In this document: positions 25,338 to 34,130 of the stretch, piece after piece
Position numbering within the stretch: the stretch's first letter is position 1
Layout: the number at the start of each line of letters is the position of its first letter
DNA from: an uncultured Ruminococcus sp.
GTDB taxonomy: Bacteria > Bacillota > Clostridia > Lachnospirales > Lachnospiraceae
DNA length: 64,000 bases
NCBI GenBank assembly: GCA_900541505.1
Contig: UQKK01000013.1
Location: 1 to 64,000 of the forward strand
Direction of reading: 5' to 3'
Program-made: the position numbers and the translations under genes
The notes under the pieces: generated by a model
The model's input: only the letters and a program-made list of their open reading frames with translations
What the model was told of the DNA's origin: nothing
Databases searched by the model: none

Positions 25338-25399
25338 ATTGTCAGCGCCGGTGTACACGGGACAATACGTCTGGTTCTCTATGCACCGGCGCTGATAAT
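25338..25399 (+). ncRNA. Long leader stem-loop of the DapA operon
   Basis: TCAGCGCCGGTG (25342-25353) pairs perfectly with CACCGGCGCTGA (25384-25395), and the stem can extend by four more pairs (ATTG/TAAT with one G-U). The loop is 30 nt. It starts about 8 nt after the predicted transcript start and ends about 44 nt before the ATG. No T-tract follows at once, so it may stabilise or regulate the mRNA rather than terminate it. Confidence 0.5.
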
Positions 25400-25442
25400 C
25401 CCCCTTTGTTTCAATAAACATATCAGAAAGGATGAAAAGATT

Positions 25443-26336
25443 ATGAACAAAAATTTTGTAGGTGTATATCCCGTATCCATCACCCCATTTAAAGAAAACG
25501 GAGATTTCGATTTTGACGCCGCCAAAAAGCATGTCGACTATTTGATTGAATCCGGCGTTCACGGAATCTGTGTATGGGGCGCAACCGGTGAATACCAGAG
25601 TATCACACTGGCAGAACATAAGGCGTATGTTAAGGAGATGGTTCCCTACATCAAGGACCGCGTCCCCGTTATTGTAGGCTGTACACGCGAGATGCCCGAT
25701 GAAGCTGCCGACCTTGCCAGAAATGCTTTTGAGTACGGCGCCAGCGCAGTAATGATTCTTCCCACCTATTACTGCCATCCTTCACAGCAGGAAATCTACG
25801 AATATTATAAGTATATCGCTGAACATATAGACGGCGGCGCAATCATGATATACAACAATCCTTCCAGCGCGGGTGTAGAAATTGAAGCAGATACTTATAA
25901 AAAACTGATGGCACTCCCGCAGGTACAGGTCGTAAAAGAATCCAGCGGAAATATCCGTACTCTCACGGAAGTACTCAACAATGCCGGGGAAGATGTCTCC
26001 GTTTTCTGCGGATGGGACAATATGGCGTACGAAAGCTTTGTCTGCGGCGCTCACGGCTGGATATGCATGTTGGCAAATATGGCTCCAAAGCAGTGTGTGA
26101 GCCTGTTCAACGCTGTCTATTACGAAAAAGATTATGAGAAAGCCCGCGAAATCTACCGTGAAATTTTACCAGGTCTTACCGCTCTTGAGACAGTAGCAAA
26201 ACCGGTCCAGGCAATCAAATATGTACTGGAGTTAAAGGGACACACAGGAGGTTACTGCCGCCGTCCGAGAGTCGCACTCACTGAGGAAGAAAAACAGGAA
26301 GTGCGCGACCTCTTTGACGTGAATGTCCTGTATTAG
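25443..26336 (+). CDS. DapA-family aldolase/deaminase
   Basis: A 297-residue TIM-barrel protein of the dihydrodipicolinate synthase/N-acetylneuraminate lyase superfamily. The Schiff-base Lys is in VVKESSGN, the GxxGE motif is GATGEYQS, and the catalytic Tyr is in IMIYNNPSSAG. Within this superfamily, one branch is the 4-hydroxy-1-pyrroline-2-carboxylate deaminase of hydroxyproline degradation. Next to an epimerase-like protein and aconitase X that assignment is attractive, but other keto-acid lyase activities are equally possible from sequence. It is first in a four-gene operon with an unusual leader hairpin. Confidence 0.8.
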   Translation: MNKNFVGVYPVSITPFKENGDFDFDAAKKHVDYLIESGVHGICVWGATGEYQSITLAEHKAYVKEMVPYIKDRVPVIVGCTREMPDEAADLARNAFEYGASAVMILPTYYCHPSQQEIYEYYKYIAEHIDGGAIMIYNNPSSAGVEIEADTYKKLMALPQVQVVKESSGNIRTLTEVLNNAGEDVSVFCGWDNMAYESFVCGAHGWICMLANMAPKQCVSLFNAVYYEKDYEKAREIYREILPGLTALETVAKPVQAIKYVLELKGHTGGYCRRPRVALTEEEKQEVRDLFDVNVLY

Positions 26337-26409
26337 AACTGACCTACACGTTTCAGAAAAATTTTATATGGAGGGCTCTCCATCATAAATAATGTAAAGG
26401 AGCATCGAC

Positions 26410-27579
26410 ATGTTTACAATTGATACATATCTTCCCACCCGCGTTGTATTTGGCGCCGGACGTTTAAGTGAACTCAAAACCCTGGCGCTTCCGGGGAAAA
26501 AAGCTCTGCTTTGCGTAACCGCTGACGGTCTTATGACAAAGCTCGGAATCCAGCAGCGGGTAGTAGAATATTTAAAAGAAAACCATACCGATTGTGAAGT
26601 CTTCGACCAGGTTCAGCCAAATCCCACCATGGGAGGTGTGGAAGCCGCAACCGCCCTCGCCAAAGAAACAGGCTGTGATTTTGTAATTGGGCTGGGCGGC
26701 GGCAGCAGCATCGATACAGCTAAGGCAACTGCTGTCATGATGGTCTCTGACGGCAGCCTCTGGGACTATGCTTACACCGGAACCGGAGGAAGAAAAGAAA
26801 TCACAAACGCGGCACCTATTGTCACCATCTCCACCACCTGTGGAACCGGCACAGAGTGTGACCCCTTCTGTGTCATTACAAATGAGGAGACGAAAGAAAA
26901 ACTGGATTTTGCAGTGGAAGCAATTTTCCCCACAGTTTCTGTCATAGACCCGGAACTCATGCTCACGCTGCCGAAATCTCTGACCATTTACCAGGGATTT
27001 GATGCCCTTTTCCATGCTGCTGAATGTTATGTTGCCAACGGTCATCAGAATAAAATGGTGGATTTATATGCCAGAGAATCTGTTAAAACAGTGGCAGAAA
27101 ATCTTGTACAGGTAGTCAATGACCCCCAGGATTTAGAGGCGCGGACAAATCTCGCCTACGCCGCTGATATTTTAAGCGGATATACACAGGCGCTCACCTC
27201 CGTCACCTCCCACCACATCATCGCACAGACATTGGGCGGCATGTATCCCACTTTCCAGCACGGCGCCACATTAATCGTGTTGGCGGAGGCTTACTACTCA
27301 AAAGTATGTTCCCTTCTGCCGGATGAATTTGATGAGCTGGGGGCTCTCATGGGTGTAGACGCTGATTCCGCAAAACCGGGATATGCATTTGTCGCCGGAC
27401 TGATTCGGCTTATGGATGAAACCGGCTGCCGATATCTTAAAATGTCAGATTACGGTGTAAAAGAAGATGATTTCCAGGCAATCGTAGATATGACAGTAGA
27501 ACAGGTCGGCATCGATCTTGACCGTTATACGCTGGCAAAAGAGGATTTTCTGGAAATGCTTAAGAACTCCTATCGATAA
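26410..27579 (+). CDS. Iron-containing alcohol dehydrogenase family
   Basis: A 389-residue group III alcohol dehydrogenase. The NAD-binding GGGSSIDTAKA and the metal-site region FDALFHAAECYVA plus SHHIIAQTLGGMYPTFQHG are visible, so Fe2+ or Zn2+ and NAD(P)H are expected. It could reduce an aldehyde made by the DapA-like enzyme, such as a semialdehyde from hydroxyproline breakdown. It lies 73 bp after the DapA gene; an ATGGAG/CTCCAT hairpin is in the gap. Confidence 0.87.
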   Translation: MFTIDTYLPTRVVFGAGRLSELKTLALPGKKALLCVTADGLMTKLGIQQRVVEYLKENHTDCEVFDQVQPNPTMGGVEAATALAKETGCDFVIGLGGGSSIDTAKATAVMMVSDGSLWDYAYTGTGGRKEITNAAPIVTISTTCGTGTECDPFCVITNEETKEKLDFAVEAIFPTVSVIDPELMLTLPKSLTIYQGFDALFHAAECYVANGHQNKMVDLYARESVKTVAENLVQVVNDPQDLEARTNLAYAADILSGYTQALTSVTSHHIIAQTLGGMYPTFQHGATLIVLAEAYYSKVCSLLPDEFDELGALMGVDADSAKPGYAFVAGLIRLMDETGCRYLKMSDYGVKEDDFQAIVDMTVEQVGIDLDRYTLAKEDFLEMLKNSYR

Positions 27580-27599
27580 AACAGATTTTCACCCTTTCC

Positions 27600-27637
27600 T
27601 TCCTGCAGGCAGTACATATAAGTAATGCCTGCAGGAA
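27600..27637. other. Intercistronic 12-bp hairpin
   Basis: TTCCTGCAGGCA pairs perfectly with TGCCTGCAGGAA across 14 bases, without a following T-tract. It lies between the dehydrogenase and aconitase X genes and may be an RNA-stability or partial termination element. Confidence 0.5.
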
Positions 27638-27681
27638 CTTATCTATACAAAGAGATTCAGTAGCTAAAAAGGAGAAAAAGA

Positions 27682-28950
27682 ATGAAACTGACCGAATATG
27701 AAAAAGAACTCCTCGACGGCAAACACGGCGAGGCGGTGCAGATGTCCATGCGGGTTCTTTACGATTTAGGCGAATATTACGGGGCAGACAGATTTGTAGA
27801 AATCAGTGCCTGTCACGATGACAGCACCGTCTACTTCGGCGAGGCTCAGGTCGCTTTTGCCGAGCACCTGGCAGCTATAGGGGCAAAATTTTCCGTTCCC
27901 ACCTCCACCAATGCCTGCGCGCTTGATATGGCACGCTGGGACATCCAAAAACATGAGGCAAGCTGGATGGCGGCGACCAGACGGATAGAGGCATCCCATC
28001 TGAAAATGGGCGCGATTCCTTCCTGGACCTGCGCGCCTTACCAAACCGGGTTCGCGCCGGTGTTTGGTTCACAGGTTGCTTTCGCGGAATCCAATGTCAT
28101 TTCCTTTACAAACTCCATTGTGGGCGCCAGAACAAACCGCTATGCAGGTCCGCTGGAGTTATTGTGCGGCATCGCCGGACGCGTGCCGAATTTTGGGCTG
28201 CATGTAACTGAGAACCGCTATGCGCAAGGTCTTGTCATTCTCGATGACGACATCACCGAGGAGATGTTCGATGACCCCAGCATGTTCAACTATGTCGCCT
28301 ATGCCTACGGGAAAATCGTCGGCGACCGCGTGTGGGCACTGAAAGGGCTTCCCAAGCGCAACCTTACGATGGATAATCTGAAACAGTTCAGTGCCACCGC
28401 TGCCTCCTCCGGGGGCATCGCCTTATTCCACCTGATTGGTATCACACCGGAAGCACAGACAATGGAGATGGCTTTTGGCGGCAAAGAACCGCAGGAAATC
28501 GCCTATATCGGACTTAAAGAAATACAGGAAGCCAGGGCGGAACTATGCAACGAGGAGGAGCAAGGTCCTATTGACCTGGTATCTCTTGGCTGTCCCCATT
28601 TTTCCTGCGCGGAATTTCAGGATTTAGAGAATGCGATGGCAGGCAGGCGGGTTCATCCCGACACTGCTCTCTGGGTATTTACCAGCCGCGCCAATCTCGC
28701 TAATGTCGAATCCAGCGGGCTGCTCGACCGCATCAAGCGTCTCGGCGTACAGGTATTTGCCGACGGCTGCCTGATGGAATATCCGACAGCAACCTGGGGC
28801 ACTAAATCCATCATGACAAACTCCGGAAAATTCGGAACCTACTGTTTTAACAAAGTCGGCATCCACCCGGTATTCGGTAATTTGAGAGACTGTGTGGAAA
28901 CAGCGATAGCCGGAAAAGTAATCAGAGGAGAAGAGCCATGGAAAAAATAA
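27682..28950 (+). CDS. Aconitase X large (catalytic) subunit
   Basis: A 422-residue protein of the aconitase X (DUF521) family. It carries the expected Cys-containing stretches (TNACALDMARWD, LGCPHFSCAEFQDLE, DGCLMEYPTATWGTKS) used for an iron-sulfur or metal centre. Bacterial AcnX proteins with separate large and small subunits have been shown to be cis-3-hydroxy-L-proline dehydratases. That activity fits the proline-racemase-like gene nearby. The small subunit overlaps its 3' end by 13 bases. Confidence 0.85.
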   Translation: MKLTEYEKELLDGKHGEAVQMSMRVLYDLGEYYGADRFVEISACHDDSTVYFGEAQVAFAEHLAAIGAKFSVPTSTNACALDMARWDIQKHEASWMAATRRIEASHLKMGAIPSWTCAPYQTGFAPVFGSQVAFAESNVISFTNSIVGARTNRYAGPLELLCGIAGRVPNFGLHVTENRYAQGLVILDDDITEEMFDDPSMFNYVAYAYGKIVGDRVWALKGLPKRNLTMDNLKQFSATAASSGGIALFHLIGITPEAQTMEMAFGGKEPQEIAYIGLKEIQEARAELCNEEEQGPIDLVSLGCPHFSCAEFQDLENAMAGRRVHPDTALWVFTSRANLANVESSGLLDRIKRLGVQVFADGCLMEYPTATWGTKSIMTNSGKFGTYCFNKVGIHPVFGNLRDCVETAIAGKVIRGEEPWKK

Positions 28951-29363
28951 CTTTAAAATGCAAAAACGTCATTTCGGATTCAAAAAAGATAGAATTGGTA
29001 TACTCCAACGACTCTTTCAGCTTTGTCGGCGGAGTAAATATCCAGACAGGCGATATCTCCGACTACCGCCATGCCAACTACAAAGAAAATATCGCCGGAA
29101 AAGCATTTGCTTTCCCTTTCGGACGGGGGAGCAGCGGCGCCGGACTCGTACTTATGGAAATGCTGCGTGTAGGCTCCGCTCCCGCGGCGCTTATCAACAT
29201 TCATACTGACCCAGTCATTTTAACGGGTCCCCTGATTTGCAAACATTTTTACGGACAGATTCTGCCGGTAATAAACCTCTCCGAGGAAGACTACGCCAAA
29301 CTGGAAGGCGCAAAAGAAATTGAGATTTTCGCAGACAAAGAAGAGGTAGTGGTATATAAATAA
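28938..29363 (+). CDS. Aconitase X small (swivel) subunit
   Basis: A 141-residue protein of the DUF126 type with the conserved core FPFGRGSSGAGLVLMEMLR and DPVILTGPLICKHFYG. It corresponds to the swivel domain of aconitases and should form a heterodimer with the preceding protein. Its start lies inside the large-subunit gene, so they are coupled. It closes the operon; a terminator follows at 29384-29448. Confidence 0.85.
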   Translation: MEKITLKCKNVISDSKKIELVYSNDSFSFVGGVNIQTGDISDYRHANYKENIAGKAFAFPFGRGSSGAGLVLMEMLRVGSAPAALINIHTDPVILTGPLICKHFYGQILPVINLSEEDYAKLEGAKEIEIFADKEEVVVYK

Positions 29364-29383
29364 TCTAAAATTCATTTATTAAG

Positions 29384-29448
29384 AAAAGAGACACTTGCAC
29401 AGCAGTTCTATGTTCTAAGAACTTAAATTCTATGCGAATGTCTCTTTT
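29384..29448 (+). terminator. Terminator after aconitase X operon
   Basis: AAAAGAGACA pairs with TGTCTCTTTT, with an inner GTTCT/AGAAC hairpin, followed by TAATTTTC. It separates the convergent aconitase X and uxaC genes and may work in both directions. Confidence 0.65.
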
Positions 29449-29509
29449 CTAATTTTCTAAAATGAAATCAATATTTCTCCGGCAGCGTCTCTTTTATTTC
29501 GCCGTTTTC

Positions 29510-30928
29510 CTACTCTACCGTATCCAAGTCAAATCCAAAGTATCTCACCGCGTTATTGTAGGAGATATCTTTGACGATTCCGCCTAATACTTCCATATCC
29601 TTCGGATACTCGCCGTTCTCCACCCATGTTCCGAACAGGTCGCAGAGGATTCTTCTGAAATACTCATGACGTGTATAGGAGAGGAAGCTTCTGGAGTCTG
29701 TCAGCATGCCGACAAAGTTGCTTAAGCATCCTAAGTTTGCAAGGGATGTGAGCTGTTTTGTCATGCCCACCTTGTGGTCATTGAACCACCACGCGGAACC
29801 CTGCTGGATTTTTGCCGCCGCGCTGGAATCCTGGAAGCAGCCCAGGATTGTGCCGATTGCCTCGTCGTCGTTGGGGTTCAGGCTGTAAATGATGGTCTTC
29901 GGCAGGTCTCCTGTTTTATTCAGGGCATTTAAGAAGTCTGCCATCTGTCCGGACGGAGCATAGTTGTTGATGCAGTCAAATCCGGTATCCGGTCCCATCT
30001 TGTCAAACATCGGCGTGTTGTTGTCTCTCTTGCATCCGTAGTGGAGCTGCATAGCCCATCCCATTTTGCTGTACATCGCTCCCACAAAGAGCATGAACGC
30101 GGTCTTATATTTCAGCTCTTCTTCTTTGGTCACTTCCGCGCCGGAAAGTCTCTTGGCAAAGATTGCTTCAATCTCCTCATCTGAAGCTGGAGCATACATC
30201 ACATACTCCAAGGCGTGGTCAGATGCACGGCATCCCATCTCGTGGAAAAATTCTGCTCTCTTCTCCAGCGCTTTCTTCAGGTCCGCGAAGGTATGGATTT
30301 CTGTTTCACTCACCTGTGCAAGCTTCTCCAGATATTCCGCAAATGTCGGTTTCTCGATGCCCATCGCTTTATCCGGGCGCCATGCCGGAAGCACCTGTAC
30401 ATCGAAGCTGTCATCAGCTTTTAACATCTTGTGCCATTCCAGAGAGTCAGCCGGGTCATCTGTGGTGCATACCAGAGTCACACCGGACTGCTTAATAAGG
30501 TTGCGCACACTCATGGAATCCTGACTTAACTTCTCATTGCAGAGGTTCCAAACTTCCTCCGCTGTTTTTCCGTTGAGTACTCCGGTGTATCCGAAGTATC
30601 TCTGCAGCTCCAGATGGCTCCAGTGGTAGAGCGGATTTCCGATTCCTCTCTCCAGTGTCTCCGCCCATTTCTGGAACTTCTCACGGTCGGTAGCATCCCC
30701 GGTGATGTATTTTTCATCCACACCGTTGGAGCGCATCAGACGCCATTTATAGTGGTCTCCGCCCAGCCATACCTGTGTAATGTTCTCGAACTTTCTGTCC
30801 TCCGCGATTTCCTGCGGATTGATGTGGCAGTGATAGTCCAGAATCGGCGTTTTTGCCGCGTACTCATGATACAGCTCCTGCGCTGTCTGTGTTGTGAGTA
30901 AAAAGTCTTTGTCCATAAATTGTTTCAT
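29510..30928 (-). CDS. uxaC: Glucuronate/galacturonate isomerase
   Basis: A 472-residue amidohydrolase-fold isomerase of full length for UxaC. The N-terminal DYHCHINPQEIAEDRKFENI is diagnostic, and LHYGCKRDNN lies at the metal site. It converts D-glucuronate to D-fructuronate and D-galacturonate to D-tagaturonate, the first step for both uronates. It lies just upstream in map order of the TRAP transporter genes and shares their strand, so import and isomerisation are probably co-expressed. Confidence 0.95.
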   Translation of the reverse strand: MKQFMDKDFLLTTQTAQELYHEYAAKTPILDYHCHINPQEIAEDRKFENITQVWLGGDHYKWRLMRSNGVDEKYITGDATDREKFQKWAETLERGIGNPLYHWSHLELQRYFGYTGVLNGKTAEEVWNLCNEKLSQDSMSVRNLIKQSGVTLVCTTDDPADSLEWHKMLKADDSFDVQVLPAWRPDKAMGIEKPTFAEYLEKLAQVSETEIHTFADLKKALEKRAEFFHEMGCRASDHALEYVMYAPASDEEIEAIFAKRLSGAEVTKEEELKYKTAFMLFVGAMYSKMGWAMQLHYGCKRDNNTPMFDKMGPDTGFDCINNYAPSGQMADFLNALNKTGDLPKTIIYSLNPNDDEAIGTILGCFQDSSAAAKIQQGSAWWFNDHKVGMTKQLTSLANLGCLSNFVGMLTDSRSFLSYTRHEYFRRILCDLFGTWVENGEYPKDMEVLGGIVKDISYNNAVRYFGFDLDTVE

Positions 30929-30968
30929 AACCCATCGCTCCTATCTTTTCTTTTTTAATTATATTTAT

Positions 30969-32276
30969 TTATACATATCCCATCAGGCTTGGCAGCCACA
31001 GTGAAAGCTGCGGGATGTAAGTCACCAGCATCAGCACCACAAAGATTGCCGCGAAGTAAACGAGCAGTTGTCTGAAGACGGTCTCTATCTTGACCTTTCC
31101 TACCTTAACACCCACGAACAAGGTCGTACCTACCGGAGGTGTGATGGTTCCGATACACAGGTTGAAAATCATCATGATACCGAAGTGAATGGTATCCATT
31201 CCCAGAGCCGTGCAGACCGGCAGGAAAATCGGTGTGAAGATAAGGCACGCCGGTGTCATATCCATAAAAGTACCTACGAACAGCAGCAGGATGTTGATGA
31301 TAAGCAAAATGATGTATTTGTTGTTCGTCAGACCCAAAAGCGCTGTGGAGATTGCCGTCGGTATCTGTGTGAACGCCATAACCCAGGACATGATGCTGGA
31401 AACACCGATGAGGAAGATGATGATTCCCGTCATCTCCGCACTGTCCTTAAAAATCTTCGGCAAATCCTTGATTTTGATGGATTTGTAGAAGAACAGTGAA
31501 AGCACCAGACTGTAAACAACCGCCACCACGGAACCTTCCGTCGCCGTGAAGATACCCGCAATGATACCGCCGATAACGATGATAATCAGAAGCAGGCAGG
31601 GAAGCGCCTGGAAAAACACATTCAGTTTTTCTTTGCCCGTCATCTTCACCCGGTTAATATATCCTCTTTTCTTTGCCAGTACAAAAATAACTGCCATACA
31701 AGCGAGTCCCCAGAGGATTCCCGGTATATAGCCCGCCATGAAGAGGGCAGCTACCGATGTTCCTCCGCTGACGAGAGAGAATGTAATCATAACGTTGCTG
31801 GGCGGAATCAAAAGTCCGGTGGGAGCTGTCGCGATGTTCGCCGCTGCGGAGAAGTTTCTGTCATACCCCTCTTCCTCCTCCACAGGTCCGATGATGGAAC
31901 CCATAGCGGAAGCCGCCGCTGTACCGGAACCGGAAATTGCTCCAAAGAGCATATTTGCCACAACATTTGTCTGGGCAAGAGCTCCGGGAGCACGTCCGCA
32001 CAAAAGCTTTGCCAGGTTGATAAGACGGATGGCAATTCCACCCTTATTCATAATATTTCCCGCCAGGATAAAGAACGGTATCGCCAACAGCGAGAAGACC
32101 GAAATACCCGAGAAGATTCTCTGCGCGCCTGTCACGACCGCAATGTCAAAGGACATAATCGGAAGAATCGCGAAGATGGATGAAACACCCAGGGCAACCG
32201 CAATGGGCACTCCGGCGATAAGCATGATAACCAGCAACACTAATATAATCAAACCACTTAATACTGCAATATCCAT
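30969..32276 (-). CDS. TRAP transporter large permease (DctM type)
   Basis: About 435 residues with some 12-14 membrane helices. The signature GGIAIRLINLAKLLCGRAPGA near the N-terminal third and GTFMDMTPACLIFTPIFLPV near the end fit DctM. ATG 32276 follows GGGGAGG; an upstream frame extension lacks an RBS. It forms the substrate channel of a Na+-driven TRAP system with the small permease and binding protein next to it. Hexuronate is the likely substrate from context. Confidence 0.92.
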   Translation of the reverse strand: MDIAVLSGLIILVLLVIMLIAGVPIAVALGVSSIFAILPIMSFDIAVVTGAQRIFSGISVFSLLAIPFFILAGNIMNKGGIAIRLINLAKLLCGRAPGALAQTNVVANMLFGAISGSGTAAASAMGSIIGPVEEEEGYDRNFSAAANIATAPTGLLIPPSNVMITFSLVSGGTSVAALFMAGYIPGILWGLACMAVIFVLAKKRGYINRVKMTGKEKLNVFFQALPCLLLIIIVIGGIIAGIFTATEGSVVAVVYSLVLSLFFYKSIKIKDLPKIFKDSAEMTGIIIFLIGVSSIMSWVMAFTQIPTAISTALLGLTNNKYIILLIINILLLFVGTFMDMTPACLIFTPIFLPVCTALGMDTIHFGIMMIFNLCIGTITPPVGTTLFVGVKVGKVKIETVFRQLLVYFAAIFVVLMLVTYIPQLSLWLPSLMGYV

Positions 32277-32295
32277 ATCTGTTTCCTCCCCTCTC

Positions 32296-32796
32296 TTATT
32301 CTTCCTGAGCGGGCGTCTCACCTTTCGCCCGGATGATGTCGATAATGTTCAATATGTTATAAATCAGAATAATCACACCACTGATTGGGATAACCAGATA
32401 TACCGCGCCCATGGGGATTCCGAGGGACGCTGTCACCTGCGCGAACGCCAGCTTCGTGATGCTCACGCCGCCGAAGAGCAGCACAATCATTGTGAAAACA
32501 AATATCAGGATTTCAATGATGACATCCAGCACCATCTTTTTCTTCCCTGTCAGCTTGTCTGCCACAAATCCCATTCTCATGTGGTCGCGTTTTCCGAATA
32601 CCAATGCAGACGAAAACAGCGCCATCCATGTAAAGCTGTATGTCAGAAGCTCTTCCGAGACTGTACTCGGACTATTAAAAAAATAACGCACGACAATCTG
32701 ATAGGTGCCGATTACAACCATCGCGGCAAAGATAAAAACACACAAAAATGTCAGCAGGCTGTCAAGTGCTTTTCGGATTTTTACTAATACTTCCAT
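32296..32796 (-). CDS. TRAP transporter small permease (DctQ type)
   Basis: About 166 residues with four membrane helices and the TFLCVFIFAAMVVIGTYQI-type first helix, then EELLTYSFTWMALFSSALVF, typical of DctQ. GGGAGG lies 9 bases before the ATG, which begins 2 bases past the binding-protein stop. It works with the large permease. Confidence 0.9.
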   Translation of the reverse strand: MEVLVKIRKALDSLLTFLCVFIFAAMVVIGTYQIVVRYFFNSPSTVSEELLTYSFTWMALFSSALVFGKRDHMRMGFVADKLTGKKKMVLDVIIEILIFVFTMIVLLFGGVSITKLAFAQVTASLGIPMGAVYLVIPISGVIILIYNILNIIDIIRAKGETPAQEE

Positions 32797-32798
32797 AC

Positions 32799-33842
32799 TC
32801 AATTTCCTCCCTCAGCATTTACCTTCGCGTTAATTTCCTGAATGTGCTCATAAATATCAGCGATATCCGGGTTTTCTTTTATCATCTTCTCATGTAGAGG
32901 CTCTACCTTTTCTTTGAAGGCTTCCACATCCACCTCGATAAATTCTACACCCATCTCATTTTCCGCGTAGTCTTTCGCCTCCTGTACCTGTGTATCCCAC
33001 TCTTCCATCTCAACTTCTGTGGAGATACGCGCCGCTTCCTGGAAGATTTCCAGTTCCTCATCGCTTAACCCTTCTAAAAACTTCAGGTTGCCGATGAGCA
33101 TGTCCGGCACCATCTGATGCATATTGTAGGAATAATACTTCGCCACTTCGCCGTGCTTGTTGTTCGTCAGCGCCAATTCGTTGTTCTCCGCTCCGTCGAT
33201 TACGCCCTGCTGGATTGCCGTGTAAACCTCACCGAAACTCATGGGAGAAGCCGCCGCACCGAAAGCGTTCATCATAGACACACTCGCCGGGCTCTGCTGT
33301 ACACGAATCTTTAAGCCTTTCAAGTCATCCGGTGTGTTGATTGGAGTCGTCGCATAGAAATTCCGCGTTCCGGCATTATACCATGTCAGCACACGAAATC
33401 CCGCCTCATCCGTGGATTCATAAATCGTCTCCATGTAATCCGTATCCTCCATGGTCTCATGGTAGGCTTCCTCTGATGTGAACAGATACGGCATACTGAA
33501 AATCTCGTATACATCCGCAAATGTTTCCAGGTTCGCAGTTCCCGCGACAACAAAGTCAATCGCGCCGGTCTGTGTCAACTCGATTGCCTTCTGCGCGGCT
33601 CCCAGAATCTCATTGGGGAAAATCTGTACTTCGTACTTATCTCCCAGGTTCTCCTCCACATACTCTTTAAACGCCAGAAGCCCGATGTGTTCCGGGTGGG
33701 TCTCCGACTGCGCGTGGGAAATCCTGATGATTCTCTTTCCTCCCGTGAAGGCGGACCCTCCGGTGGAGGAAGAACATCCAGCAAGCGTCATGAGCATGAC
33801 ACCGCAGAGGCATGCTGATACCAATCGTTTGATTCCTCTCAT
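32799..33842 (-). CDS. TRAP transporter substrate-binding lipoprotein (DctP type)
   Basis: 347 residues with a lipoprotein signal peptide ending in LAGC (Cys23), so it is anchored outside the membrane. The DctP fold is recognisable from RISHAQSETHPEHIGLLAFK and the substrate-site region LKGLKIRVQQSP followed by GAAASPMSFGEVYTAIQQGV, with an Arg that usually salt-bridges a carboxylate. This suits an uronate. It is first of the dctP-Q-M-uxaC unit and is preceded by a LacI operator over its promoter. Confidence 0.93.
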   Translation of the reverse strand: MRGIKRLVSACLCGVMLMTLAGCSSSTGGSAFTGGKRIIRISHAQSETHPEHIGLLAFKEYVEENLGDKYEVQIFPNEILGAAQKAIELTQTGAIDFVVAGTANLETFADVYEIFSMPYLFTSEEAYHETMEDTDYMETIYESTDEAGFRVLTWYNAGTRNFYATTPINTPDDLKGLKIRVQQSPASVSMMNAFGAAASPMSFGEVYTAIQQGVIDGAENNELALTNNKHGEVAKYYSYNMHQMVPDMLIGNLKFLEGLSDEELEIFQEAARISTEVEMEEWDTQVQEAKDYAENEMGVEFIEVDVEAFKEKVEPLHEKMIKENPDIADIYEHIQEINAKVNAEGGN

Positions 33843-33925
33843 TTCTTTCTTCCTTTCTGTGAATCTATGAAACTGTTACTTTGCACTTCCCATTCTGCCG
33901 TCTTCTGTCATGCCCTGCTGCCCGC

Positions 33926-33977
33926 AAAATGTAAGTACTTACATTTTTATTTTATTTGCAAGTTAATTTTTTGTCAA
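33926..33977 (-). promoter_or_regulatory. dctP promoter with 22-bp perfect palindromic operator
   Basis: On the minus strand TTGACA (33972-33977), 17 bases and TAAAAT (33949-33954) form a consensus promoter. Directly downstream, 33926-33947 is a perfect palindrome centred on TGTAAGTACTTACA with AAAA/TTTT flanks. The same core recurs at 34074, 34114, 35624 and 35803. Its position over the start site fits repression by the LacI-type protein at 34.6-35.6 kb. Confidence 0.8.
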
Positions 33978-34073
33978 TATGCTTTTAAATCTTTGGCATT
34001 TCTTACAATTTATCCCAGTTATAAGCAGATATATCTTTCTGTTTTTTGGCAAATTCCACCAACTCATTGTTAA

Positions 34074-34127
34074 TGTAACCACTTACAACTTTCCATGTAT
34101 ACTATCCATCTTTTGTAAGTACTTACA
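34074..34127. promoter_or_regulatory. Two further LacI-type operators
   Basis: TGTAACCACTTACA (34074-34087) and TGTAAGTACTTACA (34114-34127) lie 40 bp (about four helical turns) apart, between dctP and the VOC gene. They could act with the site at 33926 through looping. Confidence 0.6.
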
Positions 34128-34130
34128 TCT

